DNA of 64,000 bases from Streptomyces sp. RKAG293 (GCF_023701745.1 NZ_JAJOZB010000001.1:8169001-8233000); one strand, 5' to 3'; positions 1 to 9,384 are shown, numbered from the stretch's first letter. A program made the numbers and translations. Notes: generated by a model not told the origin, from the letters alone.

Positions 1-61
1 TACATCACTCTGAATCGGTCCACGGCCGCCTTGGAGATCCACCGGAACATTAGGAGCGCAG

Positions 62-1516
<1,455 letters not shown>

Positions 1517-1552
1517 ACCATCGGCACAGTCCGGCGAACCGACAAGGAAACC

Positions 1553-3211
1553 ATGAGCATCTTCGAGCTGGAACGACAGATCACCGGTGCTCCACCGGTC
1601 ACCATGCCGCCCTCGTCACCGAACCCGGACCCGGCCCCCGTCGTCCGTCCCGCCGTGCCCGCGGACATGCTCGGCCGGATCGCCGAACTGGAGAGCCGCA
1701 AGGCGCAGGCCGAGGCGGGACCGAGTGAGCAGGCCACCCGCAACCAGCACGACCGCGGGAAGCTCACCGCCCGCGAGCGGCTGGAACTGCTCTTCGACGA
1801 GGGCTCGTTCAACGAGGTGGAGCCGTTCCGCCGGCACCGGGCGACGGGCTTCGGCCTGGAGGCGCGCAAGCCCTACACCGACGGAGTGGTGACGGGCTGG
1901 GGAAAGGTGCACGGCCGCACCGTCTTCGCGTACGCGCACGACTTCCGGATCTTCGGCGGGGCGCTCGGCGAGGCCCACGCCGAGAAGATCCACAAGCTGA
2001 TGGATCTCGCCGAGTCGTCGGGCGCCCCGCTGGTCAGTCTCAACGACGGCGCGGGCGCCCGGATCCAGGAGGGCGTCACCGCGCTGGCCGGCTACGGCGG
2101 GATCTTCTCCCGCAACACCCGGGCCTCCGGGGTGATCCCGCAGATCAGCGTGATGCTCGGCCCGTGCGCGGGCGGTGCGGCGTACTCGCCGGCGCTCACC
2201 GACTTCGTCTTCATGGTGCGCGGGACCTCGCAGATGTTCATCACCGGTCCCGACGTGGTGCACGCGGTCACCGGTGAGCAGGTCACCCAGGAGGTGCTCG
2301 GCGGCGCCGACACCCACGCGGCGACCTCGGGCGTCGCGGCGTTCGCCTACGACAACGAGGACGAGTGCCTGGAGGAGGTCAGGTTCCTGCTCTCACTGCT
2401 GCCCTCGAACAACCGCGAGCTGCCGCCGGTCTGGCCCTGCGACGACCCGGTCGACCGGCCCAACGACGCGCTGGTGGACCTCGTCCCGGCGGACCCGACC
2501 CAGGCGTACGACATGCGGGCCGTCATCGAGGAGATCGTCGACGAGGGCGACCTGTTCGAGGTCCACGAGCGGTGGGCGACCAACGTGGTGTGCGCGCTGG
2601 CCCGGATCGGCGGCAACGTCGTCGGCATCGTCGCCAACCAGCCGGCCTCGATGGCCGGCGTGCTGGACATCCACGCCTCGGAAAAGGCGGCCAGGTTCGT
2701 ACAGACCTGCGACGCGTTCAACATCCCGCTGGTCACCCTGGTCGACGTGCCGGGCTTCCTGCCCGGCAAGGACCAGGAGCACAACGGCATCATCCGGCAC
2801 GGCGCGAAGCTGCTGTACGCGTACTGCAACGCGACCGTGCCGCGCATCCAGGTGATCGTGCGCAAGGCGTACGGCGGCGCGTACATCGTCATGGACTCGC
2901 GGTCCATCGGCGCCGATCTCTCCTACGCCTGGCCGATCAACGAGATCGCGGTGATGGGGGCGGAGGGCGCCGCGAACGTGGTGTTCCGCCGGCAGATCGC
3001 GGCGTCGCCGGACCCCGAGGGCACCCGGCGCGAACTGGTCGAGGAGTACCGGGAGGAACTGATGCACCCCTACTACGCGGCGGAGCGCGGACTGGTCGAC
3101 GATGTCATCGACCCGCGCTGGACCCGGCGCACCCTGGCCCGCTCGCTGGAGATGCTGCGCTCGAAGCAGCAGGTCCTGCCGGCCCGCAAGCACGGGAACC
3201 CGCCGGTATGA
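1553..3211 (+). CDS. Acyl-CoA carboxylase beta (carboxyltransferase) subunit
   Basis: Carboxyltransferase subunit of a biotin-dependent acyl-CoA carboxylase, which makes malonyl- or methylmalonyl-type extender units. It has 552 residues with an unusual Pro-rich N-terminal extension of about 40 residues before the family core begins. Both crotonase-like halves are present, with NDGAGARIQEG and GPCAGGAAYSPALTDF in the N-half and VDVPGFLPGKDQEHNGIIRHGAKLLYAY (shown here only by its parts VDVPGFLPG and GIIRHGAKLL) in the C-half. The specificity position that is Asp422 in Streptomyces coelicolor PccB is Ile (Ile445 in GGAYIVMDS), which points away from strict propionyl-CoA use; the C-terminal end HPYYAAERGLVDDVID resembles mycobacterial AccD4. 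It overlaps the epsilon subunit gene by ATGA. No biotinylated alpha subunit is encoded nearby, so it must use one made elsewhere. Confidence 0.92.
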   Translation: MSIFELERQITGAPPVTMPPSSPNPDPAPVVRPAVPADMLGRIAELESRKAQAEAGPSEQATRNQHDRGKLTARERLELLFDEGSFNEVEPFRRHRATGFGLEARKPYTDGVVTGWGKVHGRTVFAYAHDFRIFGGALGEAHAEKIHKLMDLAESSGAPLVSLNDGAGARIQEGVTALAGYGGIFSRNTRASGVIPQISVMLGPCAGGAAYSPALTDFVFMVRGTSQMFITGPDVVHAVTGEQVTQEVLGGADTHAATSGVAAFAYDNEDECLEEVRFLLSLLPSNNRELPPVWPCDDPVDRPNDALVDLVPADPTQAYDMRAVIEEIVDEGDLFEVHERWATNVVCALARIGGNVVGIVANQPASMAGVLDIHASEKAARFVQTCDAFNIPLVTLVDVPGFLPGKDQEHNGIIRHGAKLLYAYCNATVPRIQVIVRKAYGGAYIVMDSRSIGADLSYAWPINEIAVMGAEGAANVVFRRQIAASPDPEGTRRELVEEYREELMHPYYAAERGLVDDVIDPRWTRRTLARSLEMLRSKQQVLPARKHGNPPV

Positions 3212-3396
3212 GCGGGGGATGGGCGGTCGAGCGCGGTGACGTCGGCCAGGAGGAACTGGCGGCCCTGGCCGTGGTCCTGGCGAGCCTGTCGACCCGGGCC
3301 CAGGTGCCCGAGCCCGCGGCGGGGCCGTTCCGTGCCGAGTGGCGGCAGGGCTACGGCTACCAGAGCGCGGGCTCCTGGCGGGCGGCCGGGAGATGA
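3208..3396 (+). CDS. Acyl-CoA carboxylase epsilon-like subunit
   Basis: A 62-residue protein whose ATG overlaps the stop of the carboxyltransferase gene (ATGA), implying translational coupling. Actinobacterial acyl-CoA carboxylases commonly have a small epsilon subunit (AccE/PccE) encoded immediately after the beta subunit that stimulates or stabilises the complex. Size, position, the helical acidic N-half (EELAALAVVLASL) and the C-terminal GSWRAAGR segment fit this family, although the family is poorly conserved. The call rests mainly on context. A terminator-like hairpin follows about 110 bases downstream. Confidence 0.7.
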   Translation: MSGGWAVERGDVGQEELAALAVVLASLSTRAQVPEPAAGPFRAEWRQGYGYQSAGSWRAAGR

Positions 3397-3708
3397 CGCC
3401 GGGGGCGGCCGGGACGGCGTCGAGGGCGGCACGCGAAGTGACGACGGCCGGCGCGTCCTGGCAGCTCTGAGAGAGCGGATCCGAGACCTGACGACCCGCA
3501 CGCGAAACGCGCCCCGCCGGTGACACGGGCCCGGCGGGGCGTGCGCGTGCGGTGGGCGCGGGGGCTGCACGGCCGTTGTCACGCGACTCGGCGGCCGCGT
3601 CCTGGACGTCCTGGTCGCACAGGTCGCCGCAGAGGTGGTCGGCGAGGGGGTCACGGACGCCGAGGCGAGGGCGGCGGACGCGGCGACAGCGCGAAGCGCG
3701 CAGGTGGG
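3397..3708. other. Intergenic region after the carboxylase genes
   Basis: About 310 bases between the epsilon subunit and the convergent citrate-synthase-like gene. The only clear element is the GC-rich hairpin at 3510-3541. Reading frames through the stretch have coding-like GC but no ribosome site and no recognisable product. One plus-strand frame around 3590-3690 reads as Ala/Val-rich helical sequence and could be the residue of a lost gene; I cannot assign it. Confidence 0.4.
3510..3541 (+). terminator. Hairpin terminator after the carboxylase operon
   Basis: Perfect 11-bp inverted repeat (CGCCCCGCCGG at 3510-3520 and CCGGCGGGGCG at 3531-3541) with a 10-base loop. Pairing resumes beyond an internal bulge through a flanking GCACGCG/CGCGTGC pair. 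There is no U-tract, as is usual in high-GC actinobacteria. It sits between convergent genes and could work in both directions. Confidence 0.7.
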
Positions 3709-5013
3709 TCACGGCAGCGGCTGGGGCGGCGTGGGTCCGGTGTAGTGGCCGCTGGGGCGCAGCCGCAGGGGGCGCTCCTGGTACTCCTCCAGCGCGTGCG
3801 CGATCCAGCCGGCGGTGCGGGCCACGGCGAACACCGTCTCGCCCGCCTCGGCGGGCATGCCGGCGGAGACCGACAGCACGGCGAGCGCGAGGTCGACGTT
3901 GGCGTGCAGCGGGGTGTAACGGGCGGTCGTCTCCACCACCTCGCGAGCGGCCGCGAGTGCGGGTGCCGCCCGCGGCAGCTCCTCGAGGAGTCCGAACAGC
4001 ATCCGCGCGCGCGGGTCCTCGCCCGGGTACAGCCGGTGGCCGAGCCCCGGGATCCGCCGTCCCTCGCGCAGTTGGTCGGCGACGACCGCCGCCGCGCTGC
4101 CGCGGTCCAGCACGTCCGTCAGCAGCCGGTGCGCGAGGCCGCTGGCGGCGCCGTGCAGCGGTCCGTCCACGGCGCCGAGGCCGGCGGAGACCACTGCGTA
4201 CGGGTTGGCGCGTGCGGAGGCCGCGACCCGGGCGGCGAGGGTGGAGGCGGCCAGGTCGTGGTCGATGAGCAGGGTGAGGGCGGCGTCCAGGACGCGCACC
4301 GACGCCTGGTCGGCGGGGTGCCGGGTGAGCCGGGGCCAGAGCCGCTCGGCCAGCGCGGTCTCCGGCTCGTCCGCCGCGTCCGTCTCCCGTACGGGCAGGG
4401 CGCCGACCAGCGTGGCGATGAGGGCGGGGGCGGCGGCGAGCACGGTGGGCGCCGACAGGTCGAACCGCAGCGGATCGGTGACGGCCGTCGCGATCGTCGC
4501 CGCCCTGAGCCGGTCCACCAGCCCGCTGTGGGCCGGCAGCGCCTCGACGGCCCGGCGCGCGGCGGCGAGGCTCTCGGGTGGCGCCGTGAAACGGATCCCC
4601 GGCGTCAGTTCACCCGTCCACAGCCACGCGGCGGTCTCCTCGTAGCCGTAACGGGCGGCGAGGGCGCAGGCGTCGACGCCCCGGAAGTAGTAGCGGTCGG
4701 TGTCGATGAGGGTGATGCCGGTCCTGGCGGTCAGGGTTCCGTCCGAGACCCCGTCACCGCCGGAGGCAGCGGTCCGGTCCGCCGCCGTACCGTCGCCGCC
4801 CGGCCGTCCGCGTCCTGACCGGCGGGCGAGCGCGTCCACCTCGTCGGGGTCGAAGGTGCTGCCGCGCCCGCCGGGCGCGCGGCGGCTCGTGAGCAGCCCG
4901 CGGCTGACGTACGCGTAGACCGTCTCGGACTTCACCCCGAGCCGGTCGGCGGTCTCCCGGGTACTCAGCCGCTGTCCGTTCCCGCTCGTTCCGTCCGCCG
5001 CGTCGTCCGTCAT
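3709..5013 (-). CDS. Citrate synthase-family enzyme with N-terminal helix-turn-helix domain
   Basis: A 434-residue fusion. Residues about 16-65 form an excisionase/MerR-like helix-turn-helix (LSTRETADRLGVKSETVYAY, then SRGLLTSRRAPGG and TFDPDEVDALARR). After a polar linker, residues about 95-430 are a citrate/2-methylcitrate synthase fold. The catalytic His pair and Asp are all present: His287 in GPLHGAA, His326 in GLGHRLYP and Asp374 in NVDLALA. The start is placed at the ATG ending at 5013, because an in-frame extension upstream runs into the AT-rich promoter region and encodes implausible residues. It is transcribed divergently from a second citrate-synthase-family gene. Such pairs are known in Streptomyces; the DNA-binding domain suggests it senses or autoregulates, which is inference. 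It may be an active enzyme, a regulator or both. Confidence 0.88.
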   Translation of the reverse strand: MTDDAADGTSGNGQRLSTRETADRLGVKSETVYAYVSRGLLTSRRAPGGRGSTFDPDEVDALARRSGRGRPGGDGTAADRTAASGGDGVSDGTLTARTGITLIDTDRYYFRGVDACALAARYGYEETAAWLWTGELTPGIRFTAPPESLAAARRAVEALPAHSGLVDRLRAATIATAVTDPLRFDLSAPTVLAAAPALIATLVGALPVRETDAADEPETALAERLWPRLTRHPADQASVRVLDAALTLLIDHDLAASTLAARVAASARANPYAVVSAGLGAVDGPLHGAASGLAHRLLTDVLDRGSAAAVVADQLREGRRIPGLGHRLYPGEDPRARMLFGLLEELPRAAPALAAAREVVETTARYTPLHANVDLALAVLSVSAGMPAEAGETVFAVARTAGWIAHALEEYQERPLRLRPSGHYTGPTPPQPLP

Positions 5014-5113
5014 GGGCCACACCGTATCCAGTCGTATCCATATTGATTTAATCAACGTTGACAAGCATTGAATCAATCATAGACAGTCGAATCAACATCC
5101 AGGGAGGAAAACC
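5014..5113. promoter_or_regulatory. Divergent promoter region with repeated AATCAA palindromes
   Basis: This AT-rich 100 bases stands out against its GC-rich surroundings. It contains TTGATT-T-AATCAA (5043-5055, perfect 6+1+6 palindrome), ATTGA-A-TCAAT (5067-5077, perfect 5+1+5) and a third half-matching copy GTCGAATCAAC (5086-5096). Their centres are about 23 and 19 bases apart, roughly two helical turns. A TTGACA (5058-5063) lies between the first two and can serve as -35 for the plus-strand gene with a TAGACA-like -10. These are good candidate operators for the helix-turn-helix domain of the flanking fusion protein. A strong ribosome site (GGGAGG) precedes the plus-strand gene at 5114. Confidence 0.65.
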
Positions 5114-6274
5114 ATGCCCACCACCGAGCGGAACGCTCCGATCGAGGTACCCCGCGGACTGAAGGGAGTGGTCGTCACCGACACCGCACTCGGCGACGTC
5201 CGGGGCCTTGAGGGCTTCTACCACTACCGCGAGTACTCGGCCGTGGAGCTGGCGGAGACCCGCACCTTCGAGGACGTCTGGCATCTGATGTTCCACGGCA
5301 CGCTGCCCGACGCGGCGGGGCGCGCCGCCTTCACCGCGCGGACCGCCGCGCTGCGCCGGCTGCCCGACGACGTCCGCGACGCGCTGCCCGCCATAGCCCG
5401 CTCGTGCGCGCTCGCCGGACCCCTCGCCGGACTGCGCACCGCCCTGTCGCTGGCCGGCGCCTCGGCCGGCTTCCGGCCGCTGTACGACATCGACGCCGAC
5501 CGCCGCCGCGCGGACGCGCTCGCGGCGAGCGCCATCGTGCCGACGCTGCTGACCGCGCTGCACCGGCTCGGCCAGGGGCTGGCCCCCGTCGAACCGCGCG
5601 CGGACCTGCCGTACGCGGCCAACTACCTCTACATGCTGACCGGGCGGGAGCCCGAGCTCGCCCGCGCCCGGGCGATCGAGCGGTATCTGATCTCCACCAT
5701 CGACCACGGGTTCAACGCGTCCACCTTCACCGCCCGGGTCATCACCTCCACCGGCGCGGACCTGGCCGCCTGTCTGGTCGGCGCGATCGGCGCGCTCTCC
5801 GGGCCGCTGCACGGCGGCGCGCCGAGCCGCGCGCTGGACACCCTCGACGCCATCGGCACACCCGAGCGCATCGACCCGTGGATCCGCGAACGCGTCCTGG
5901 CGGGCGACCGGATCATGGGCTTCGGGCACCCGGTCTACCGCACGGAGGACCCGCGCTCGCGGATGCTGAAGGAGATCGCCCGGGGCTTCGGCGGGCCGCT
6001 GGTGGACTTCGCCGTCCAGGTCGAGGAGCGGGTCGAGGCGATCCTCGCCGAGCTGAAGCCCGGCCGGGAACTGCACACCAACGTCGAGTTCTACGCGGGG
6101 GTGGTCATGGAGCTGTGCGGGCTGCCCCGCGAGATGTTCACCCCGACCTTCGCCTCTGCCCGGGTCGTCGGCTGGTGCGCCAACGTCCTGGAGCAGGCCG
6201 AGGACAGCAAGATCATCCGTCCGGCGGCGCGCTACACCGGCCCCCCGCCGCCGCGGCCGGTCCCGGCGGTCTGA
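5114..6274 (+). CDS. Citrate/2-methylcitrate synthase-family protein
   Basis: A 386-residue citrate synthase fold, close to the usual bacterial type II/methylcitrate synthase length, condensing acetyl- or propionyl-CoA with oxaloacetate. The active-site histidines are present: His233 in GPLHGGAP and His272 in GFGHPVYRTEDPRS. The position normally holding the catalytic Asp (NVDFY) is Glu325 in NVEFYAG. This conservative change may alter rate or substrate. It is divergent from the helix-turn-helix fusion paralogue, so the two may be co-regulated and could even form a mixed assembly. I cannot separate citrate from methylcitrate synthase by eye. No methylcitrate dehydratase or lyase gene is nearby. 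Confidence 0.9.
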   Translation: MPTTERNAPIEVPRGLKGVVVTDTALGDVRGLEGFYHYREYSAVELAETRTFEDVWHLMFHGTLPDAAGRAAFTARTAALRRLPDDVRDALPAIARSCALAGPLAGLRTALSLAGASAGFRPLYDIDADRRRADALAASAIVPTLLTALHRLGQGLAPVEPRADLPYAANYLYMLTGREPELARARAIERYLISTIDHGFNASTFTARVITSTGADLAACLVGAIGALSGPLHGGAPSRALDTLDAIGTPERIDPWIRERVLAGDRIMGFGHPVYRTEDPRSRMLKEIARGFGGPLVDFAVQVEERVEAILAELKPGRELHTNVEFYAGVVMELCGLPREMFTPTFASARVVGWCANVLEQAEDSKIIRPAARYTGPPPPRPVPAV

Positions 6275-6304
6275 CCGGCGCTCCGCGATCCGGCCGGGCG
6301 CCGG
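6275..6304. terminator. Candidate bidirectional hairpin between convergent genes
   Basis: Seven-base arms CCGGCGC (6275-6281) and GCGCCGG (6298-6304) immediately follow the stop of the citrate-synthase-family gene, with a long loop that is itself GC-rich. It lies between convergent genes. The evidence is modest because arms this short are common at this base composition. Confidence 0.4.
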
Positions 6305-6359
6305 CGGGAGGCCGCGCGGCCCGTTCGGCCCGTGGGGTTCGTCCGGCCCGTGCGGCGGG

Positions 6360-7619
6360 TCAGCCGGCGGGCCGGCGGTCCACCGGCGTCACCGGATTGC
6401 GGATGGTCACCGAGGTGCGGCGCGGACCCGACCACGGAGCCGGAACGGCGTCGATGTCCCGCGCCAGCCGGTAGGCCAGCGCCTCGTAGTTCACCCGCCA
6501 CCCCTTGAAGTGCGGCCAGGCCTCTTCCGGGGTCCGCTCCATCGGATAGCCCTGGTCCGCCATGCGCCGCACGCCGCGCAGGTACTCCGCGTACTCCAGG
6601 ATCAACGGGTCCTCCGGCAGCGGATCGTGGTCGTACGCGACACCGCGCATGTCGGCGATGTCGCGCAGGCAGACGAAGCCGCCGCGCAGCGCCATCCGCA
6701 CCTCGGCCTGCGGCCGGGAGGGGTTGAGCGCCAGCCGCAGGGCGGCCGCGTCCATCACCGACAGCAGGCTGATCAGCCAGTTCCGGGTGGCCCGGGGAGA
6801 GCGGAACATGATGAGCACCGGGTAGGTCGTATGGCTCTCGCTCACCTCGGCCGCCCACCGCTCCCAGTTGCGGAACAGCTCGGTGAGGCTGTCCAGCAGC
6901 TCCACCTGGGCGTACCGCGCCAGGATCTCCGGCCCCCACGGCGGGTTCCCGGCGCGGGCCTGCAGCATCGTCACCTCGGTCTCGCGGCGCGCGTACGCCC
7001 CGTAGAGCGTCGGCAGATAGCCGATCTGCAGGCCGATGACGATCGGGCCGGTGGCCGCCGCGCAGAAGTCGATGGCCGTCAGCGTCGGGCGGCTGCTGCT
7101 GGCGAAGCCGAGCGTGAACAGCGAGGAGCCGGCCTCGAACAGCGACGCCTGGGGGCCGAGCCCGCTGACCGCGGCCTCCAGCAGGGCGTAGCCGCCCATG
7201 AAACACGCCAGCCAGCTCATCAGCGTGATCACGATCGCCAGCGGGGCGGCGGGCGCGAGCACCCGGTCCTTGCTCTCGATGCTGTCGCACCGGTCCGCCA
7301 CCAGTTGGAAGGGCGCGTGCACCAGTCGTTGGACGATCTGGGTGAATCCCGAACGGCTCGCCCGCGGTATCACCAGCGTCCGCAGCACGGAGGAGTAGAT
7401 GCCGAGCACGATGGCGGTGCCCACAACGCCCAGCAGTGCGCGCAACGCGGTGTCCTTCCAGGTCGGAGCGGGCCGGAAGATCGACTCGCTTCGCGGGAAA
7501 GCGTAAGCGCGGCGGTACCGGAACCGGCCGGGGCACGCGCGGCACAGATCACATACCGACTGGTCGGTCACCCATTCCCCTGGCGCCGCGCACGCTCTAC
7601 CGTGAAACCTGCGGGACAC
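6360..7619 (-). CDS. Ion-channel-like two-helix membrane protein, function unknown
   Basis: A membrane protein of up to 419 residues. A first transmembrane segment near residues 55-75 (LRALLGVVGTAIVLGIYSSV) is followed by a second hydrophobic segment around 125-150, a re-entrant-looking loop with FTLGFASSS, and another hydrophobic helix (TGPIVIGLQIGYLPTLYGAY). The layout and the TLGF stretch resemble the pore loop of two-helix potassium channels (TVGYGD), but the canonical filter is not intact. A cytoplasmic C-half of about 220 residues follows. The start is uncertain. The longest frame begins at 7619 and includes a CxxCxxC stretch; a GTG about 18 codons in, or a later start, is possible. The gene is divergent from the broken oxidoreductase. 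Function is not assigned. Confidence 0.7.
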   Translation of the reverse strand: MSRRFHGRACAAPGEWVTDQSVCDLCRACPGRFRYRRAYAFPRSESIFRPAPTWKDTALRALLGVVGTAIVLGIYSSVLRTLVIPRASRSGFTQIVQRLVHAPFQLVADRCDSIESKDRVLAPAAPLAIVITLMSWLACFMGGYALLEAAVSGLGPQASLFEAGSSLFTLGFASSSRPTLTAIDFCAAATGPIVIGLQIGYLPTLYGAYARRETEVTMLQARAGNPPWGPEILARYAQVELLDSLTELFRNWERWAAEVSESHTTYPVLIMFRSPRATRNWLISLLSVMDAAALRLALNPSRPQAEVRMALRGGFVCLRDIADMRGVAYDHDPLPEDPLILEYAEYLRGVRRMADQGYPMERTPEEAWPHFKGWRVNYEALAYRLARDIDAVPAPWSGPRRTSVTIRNPVTPVDRRPAG

Positions 7620-7676
7620 GGCCCATCACGGACCGGGAACGACCGGGAACGACGAGGAACAGCGGAAGGAGTCGCG

Positions 7677-8629
7677 TTGCGCGCGATCCAGATCACGGAG
7701 TTCGGCGGACCCGAGGTACTGCGGCAGGTGGAACTACCGGCGCCCGAGGCACAGCCGGGACACCTGCTCGTGGAGGTGTCGTCCGCGGGGATCAACTTCG
7801 CCGACACCCACACCGTCGAGGACAGCTACCTCTCGCGCTCCACCCTGCCGATGGTCCCCGGCGCCGAGATCGTCGGCCGTACCTCCGACGGCCGCCGCGT
7901 CGTCGCCCTCGCCGACAACGGCGGGTACGCGGAGGTCGCCGCCGTCCGCGAGTACCTGGCGCACGACGTTCCCGAAGGCGTGACCGACGGCCAGGCGCTC
8001 GCCCTCATCGTCCAGGGGCTGACGGCCTGGCACCTGCTGCGCACTTCCGCGCGGATCGCCGCGGGCGAGAGCGTCGTGGTGCACGCGGCCGCGGGCGGCA
8101 CCGGATCGCTGGCCGTACAGCTCGCCAAGTCCTTCGGCGCGGGCCGGATCATCGCCACCGCCTCCACCAAGGAGAAGCGGGACCTCGCGCTGGAACTGGG
8201 CGCCGACATCGCGGTCGACGCCGACGCCGAGGGGATGAAGGAGCGGCTCGTCGAGGCCAACGACGGCAAGAAGGTCGACATCGTCCTGGAGATGACCGGC
8301 GGACCGGTCTTCGACGCGTCACTCGCCGCCCTCGCGCCCTTCGGCCGGCTCGTGACGTACGGCATGGCCTCCCGCGTCCCCCGACGCCGGTCCAGGCCGC
8401 CCAGTTGATGGGCCGCTCCCGCGCGGTCGTCGGCTTCTGGCTGATGCACTGCCTCGGCCGCCCCGGCATGTACCGCGAGCCGATGGCCGAGCTCCTGGCG
8501 ATGACGGCCGACGGACGCCTCAAGCCCCAGGTCGGCGGCGTGTACCCGCTCGCCGACGCCGCCCGCGCCCACGAGGACATCCGCGCGCGGCGCACCCACG
8601 GCAAGCTGATCCTGGACGTGACGCGCTGA
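7677..8629 (+). pseudogene. Frameshifted zinc-type/quinone oxidoreductase (MDR family)
   Basis: NADPH-dependent quinone oxidoreductase-like protein of the medium-chain dehydrogenase family, broken by one frameshift. The frame from TTG at 7677 (ribosome site GGAAGGA) encodes the N-terminal GroES-like domain (LRAIQITEFGGPEVL), the nucleotide-binding motif AAAGGTGSLAVQLAK, and continues to GMASR, then runs off to a stop at 8408. The C-terminal part (TPVQAAQLMGRSRAVVGFW to GKLILDVTR) continues in another frame to 8629. Restoring one C in the C-run at 8378-8382 rejoins the two halves as a normal protein of about 317 residues. This is either a true inactivating indel or a sequencing error in a homopolymer. 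It has no catalytic zinc ligands, as expected for quinone oxidoreductases. Confidence 0.85.
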
Positions 8630-8697
8630 GCCGCGCTGCCGGCGGCCGGGAGTCGCCGGCCCCCGTCGGGCGCCGAGTGACCCGCTGATCAGGAAAC

Positions 8698-8761
8698 CCG
8701 CGGTCCGTCGTACTCCGTTGTCCACGATGCACGGTGGACAACGGAGTACGACGGGCCGCGG
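8698..8761. repeat. Long near-perfect inverted repeat (28-bp stem)
   Basis: Arms at 8698-8725 and 8734-8761 are complementary over 28 bases with a single G-T wobble position and an 8-base loop. This is far longer than any other hairpin in the window. It lies 69 bases after the oxidoreductase stop, so it may be an exceptionally strong terminator. The length and near-perfect symmetry also suit a small mobile or regulatory element. No target-site duplication is obvious. Confidence 0.85.
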
Positions 8762-8816
8762 CCTGCGATCCGCCTGCGCCCGGCCTGCGATCCGCCTGCG
8801 ATCCGCCTGCGTCCGG
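8762..8816. repeat. Five tandem 11-bp repeats
   Basis: Directly abutting the long inverted repeat are five head-to-tail copies of an 11-base unit, CCTGCGATCCG. Three copies are exact (units 1, 3 and 4). Units 2 and 5 are CCTGCGCCCGG and CCTGCGTCCGG. There is no open reading frame with a ribosome site across the array. The 11-base period is close to one helical turn, so each unit presents the same DNA face. Confidence 0.85.
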
Positions 8817-8943
8817 GCTGTGAGCTGACGCGCCGTGAAGCGCGGAACGGAATCCATGACTCCCGGCCGGTTTTGATCCCTTTGTTCCGCTCCGACCGGC
8901 CTAGGGTGGGGACCACATCCGAGAACGATCTGGAGGCAGTGGC

Positions 8944-9384
8944 GTGACGGCGTACGACGTGAAGGAAGTACAGATCAGCCCGACGGAGTGGGTGGCCACG
9001 CAGGCGCGGACCTACGAGGAGTCCGGTGGCACCGAGGGCACCGACATGAACGGCTCGCCCTGCCTGCTCCTGGACTACCTGGGCCGGCGCAGCGGCAAGT
9101 GGCACCGGACGGTGCTCATCTACGGCCGGGACGGCGCCGATTACCTGATCGTCGCCTCTAAGGGCGGCGACGACAACCACCCGCTCTGGTACTTGAGCCT
9201 GCAGGACAACCCCGAGGTCCATCTGCGGGTGAACACCGAGCGGTTCACCGCCACCGCCGAGACCCTGTCGTCCGACGAGAAGGCCCGCGTCTGGCCCCAC
9301 CTCGTCGACGTCTACGGCCCGTACGCCGACTACCAGAAGAAGACCGACCGGGACATCCCCGTCGTGCGGCTGCGCCGCGTCTGA
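8944..9384 (+). CDS. Deazaflavin (F420)-dependent nitroreductase family protein
   Basis: A 146-residue single-domain protein of the actinobacterial deazaflavin-dependent nitroreductase (Ddn-like, split beta-barrel) family, which uses reduced coenzyme F420 to reduce quinones and nitro compounds. Typical family features are visible: GTDMNGSPCLLLDYLGRRSGKWHRTVLIYG, seen here through its parts LLLDYLGRRSGK and RTVLIYG, followed by SKGGDDNHPLWYLSLQDNPE and the C-terminal R(D)IPVVRLRRV ending. GTG start with GGAGG ribosome site. It is probably monocistronic. The physiological substrate cannot be told from sequence. Confidence 0.9.
   Translation: MTAYDVKEVQISPTEWVATQARTYEESGGTEGTDMNGSPCLLLDYLGRRSGKWHRTVLIYGRDGADYLIVASKGGDDNHPLWYLSLQDNPEVHLRVNTERFTATAETLSSDEKARVWPHLVDVYGPYADYQKKTDRDIPVVRLRRV

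Larger units (their letters stand above)
8630..8943. other. Intergenic region with hairpin, tandem repeats and promoter of the F420-type gene
   Basis: Apart from the inverted and tandem repeats, the right-hand end (about 8868-8940) is relatively AT-rich. It contains TTTGATCCCTTTGTTCC and a TAGGGT -10-like box before the GGAGG ribosome site of the next gene, so the promoter of that gene probably lies here. No other gene is visible. Confidence 0.5.

Noticed and set aside
3520..4818. 432-codon plus-strand frame across the helix-turn-helix citrate synthase gene
   Set aside because: Low-complexity Arg/Gly-rich translation opposite a gene with an intact active site; treated as a shadow.
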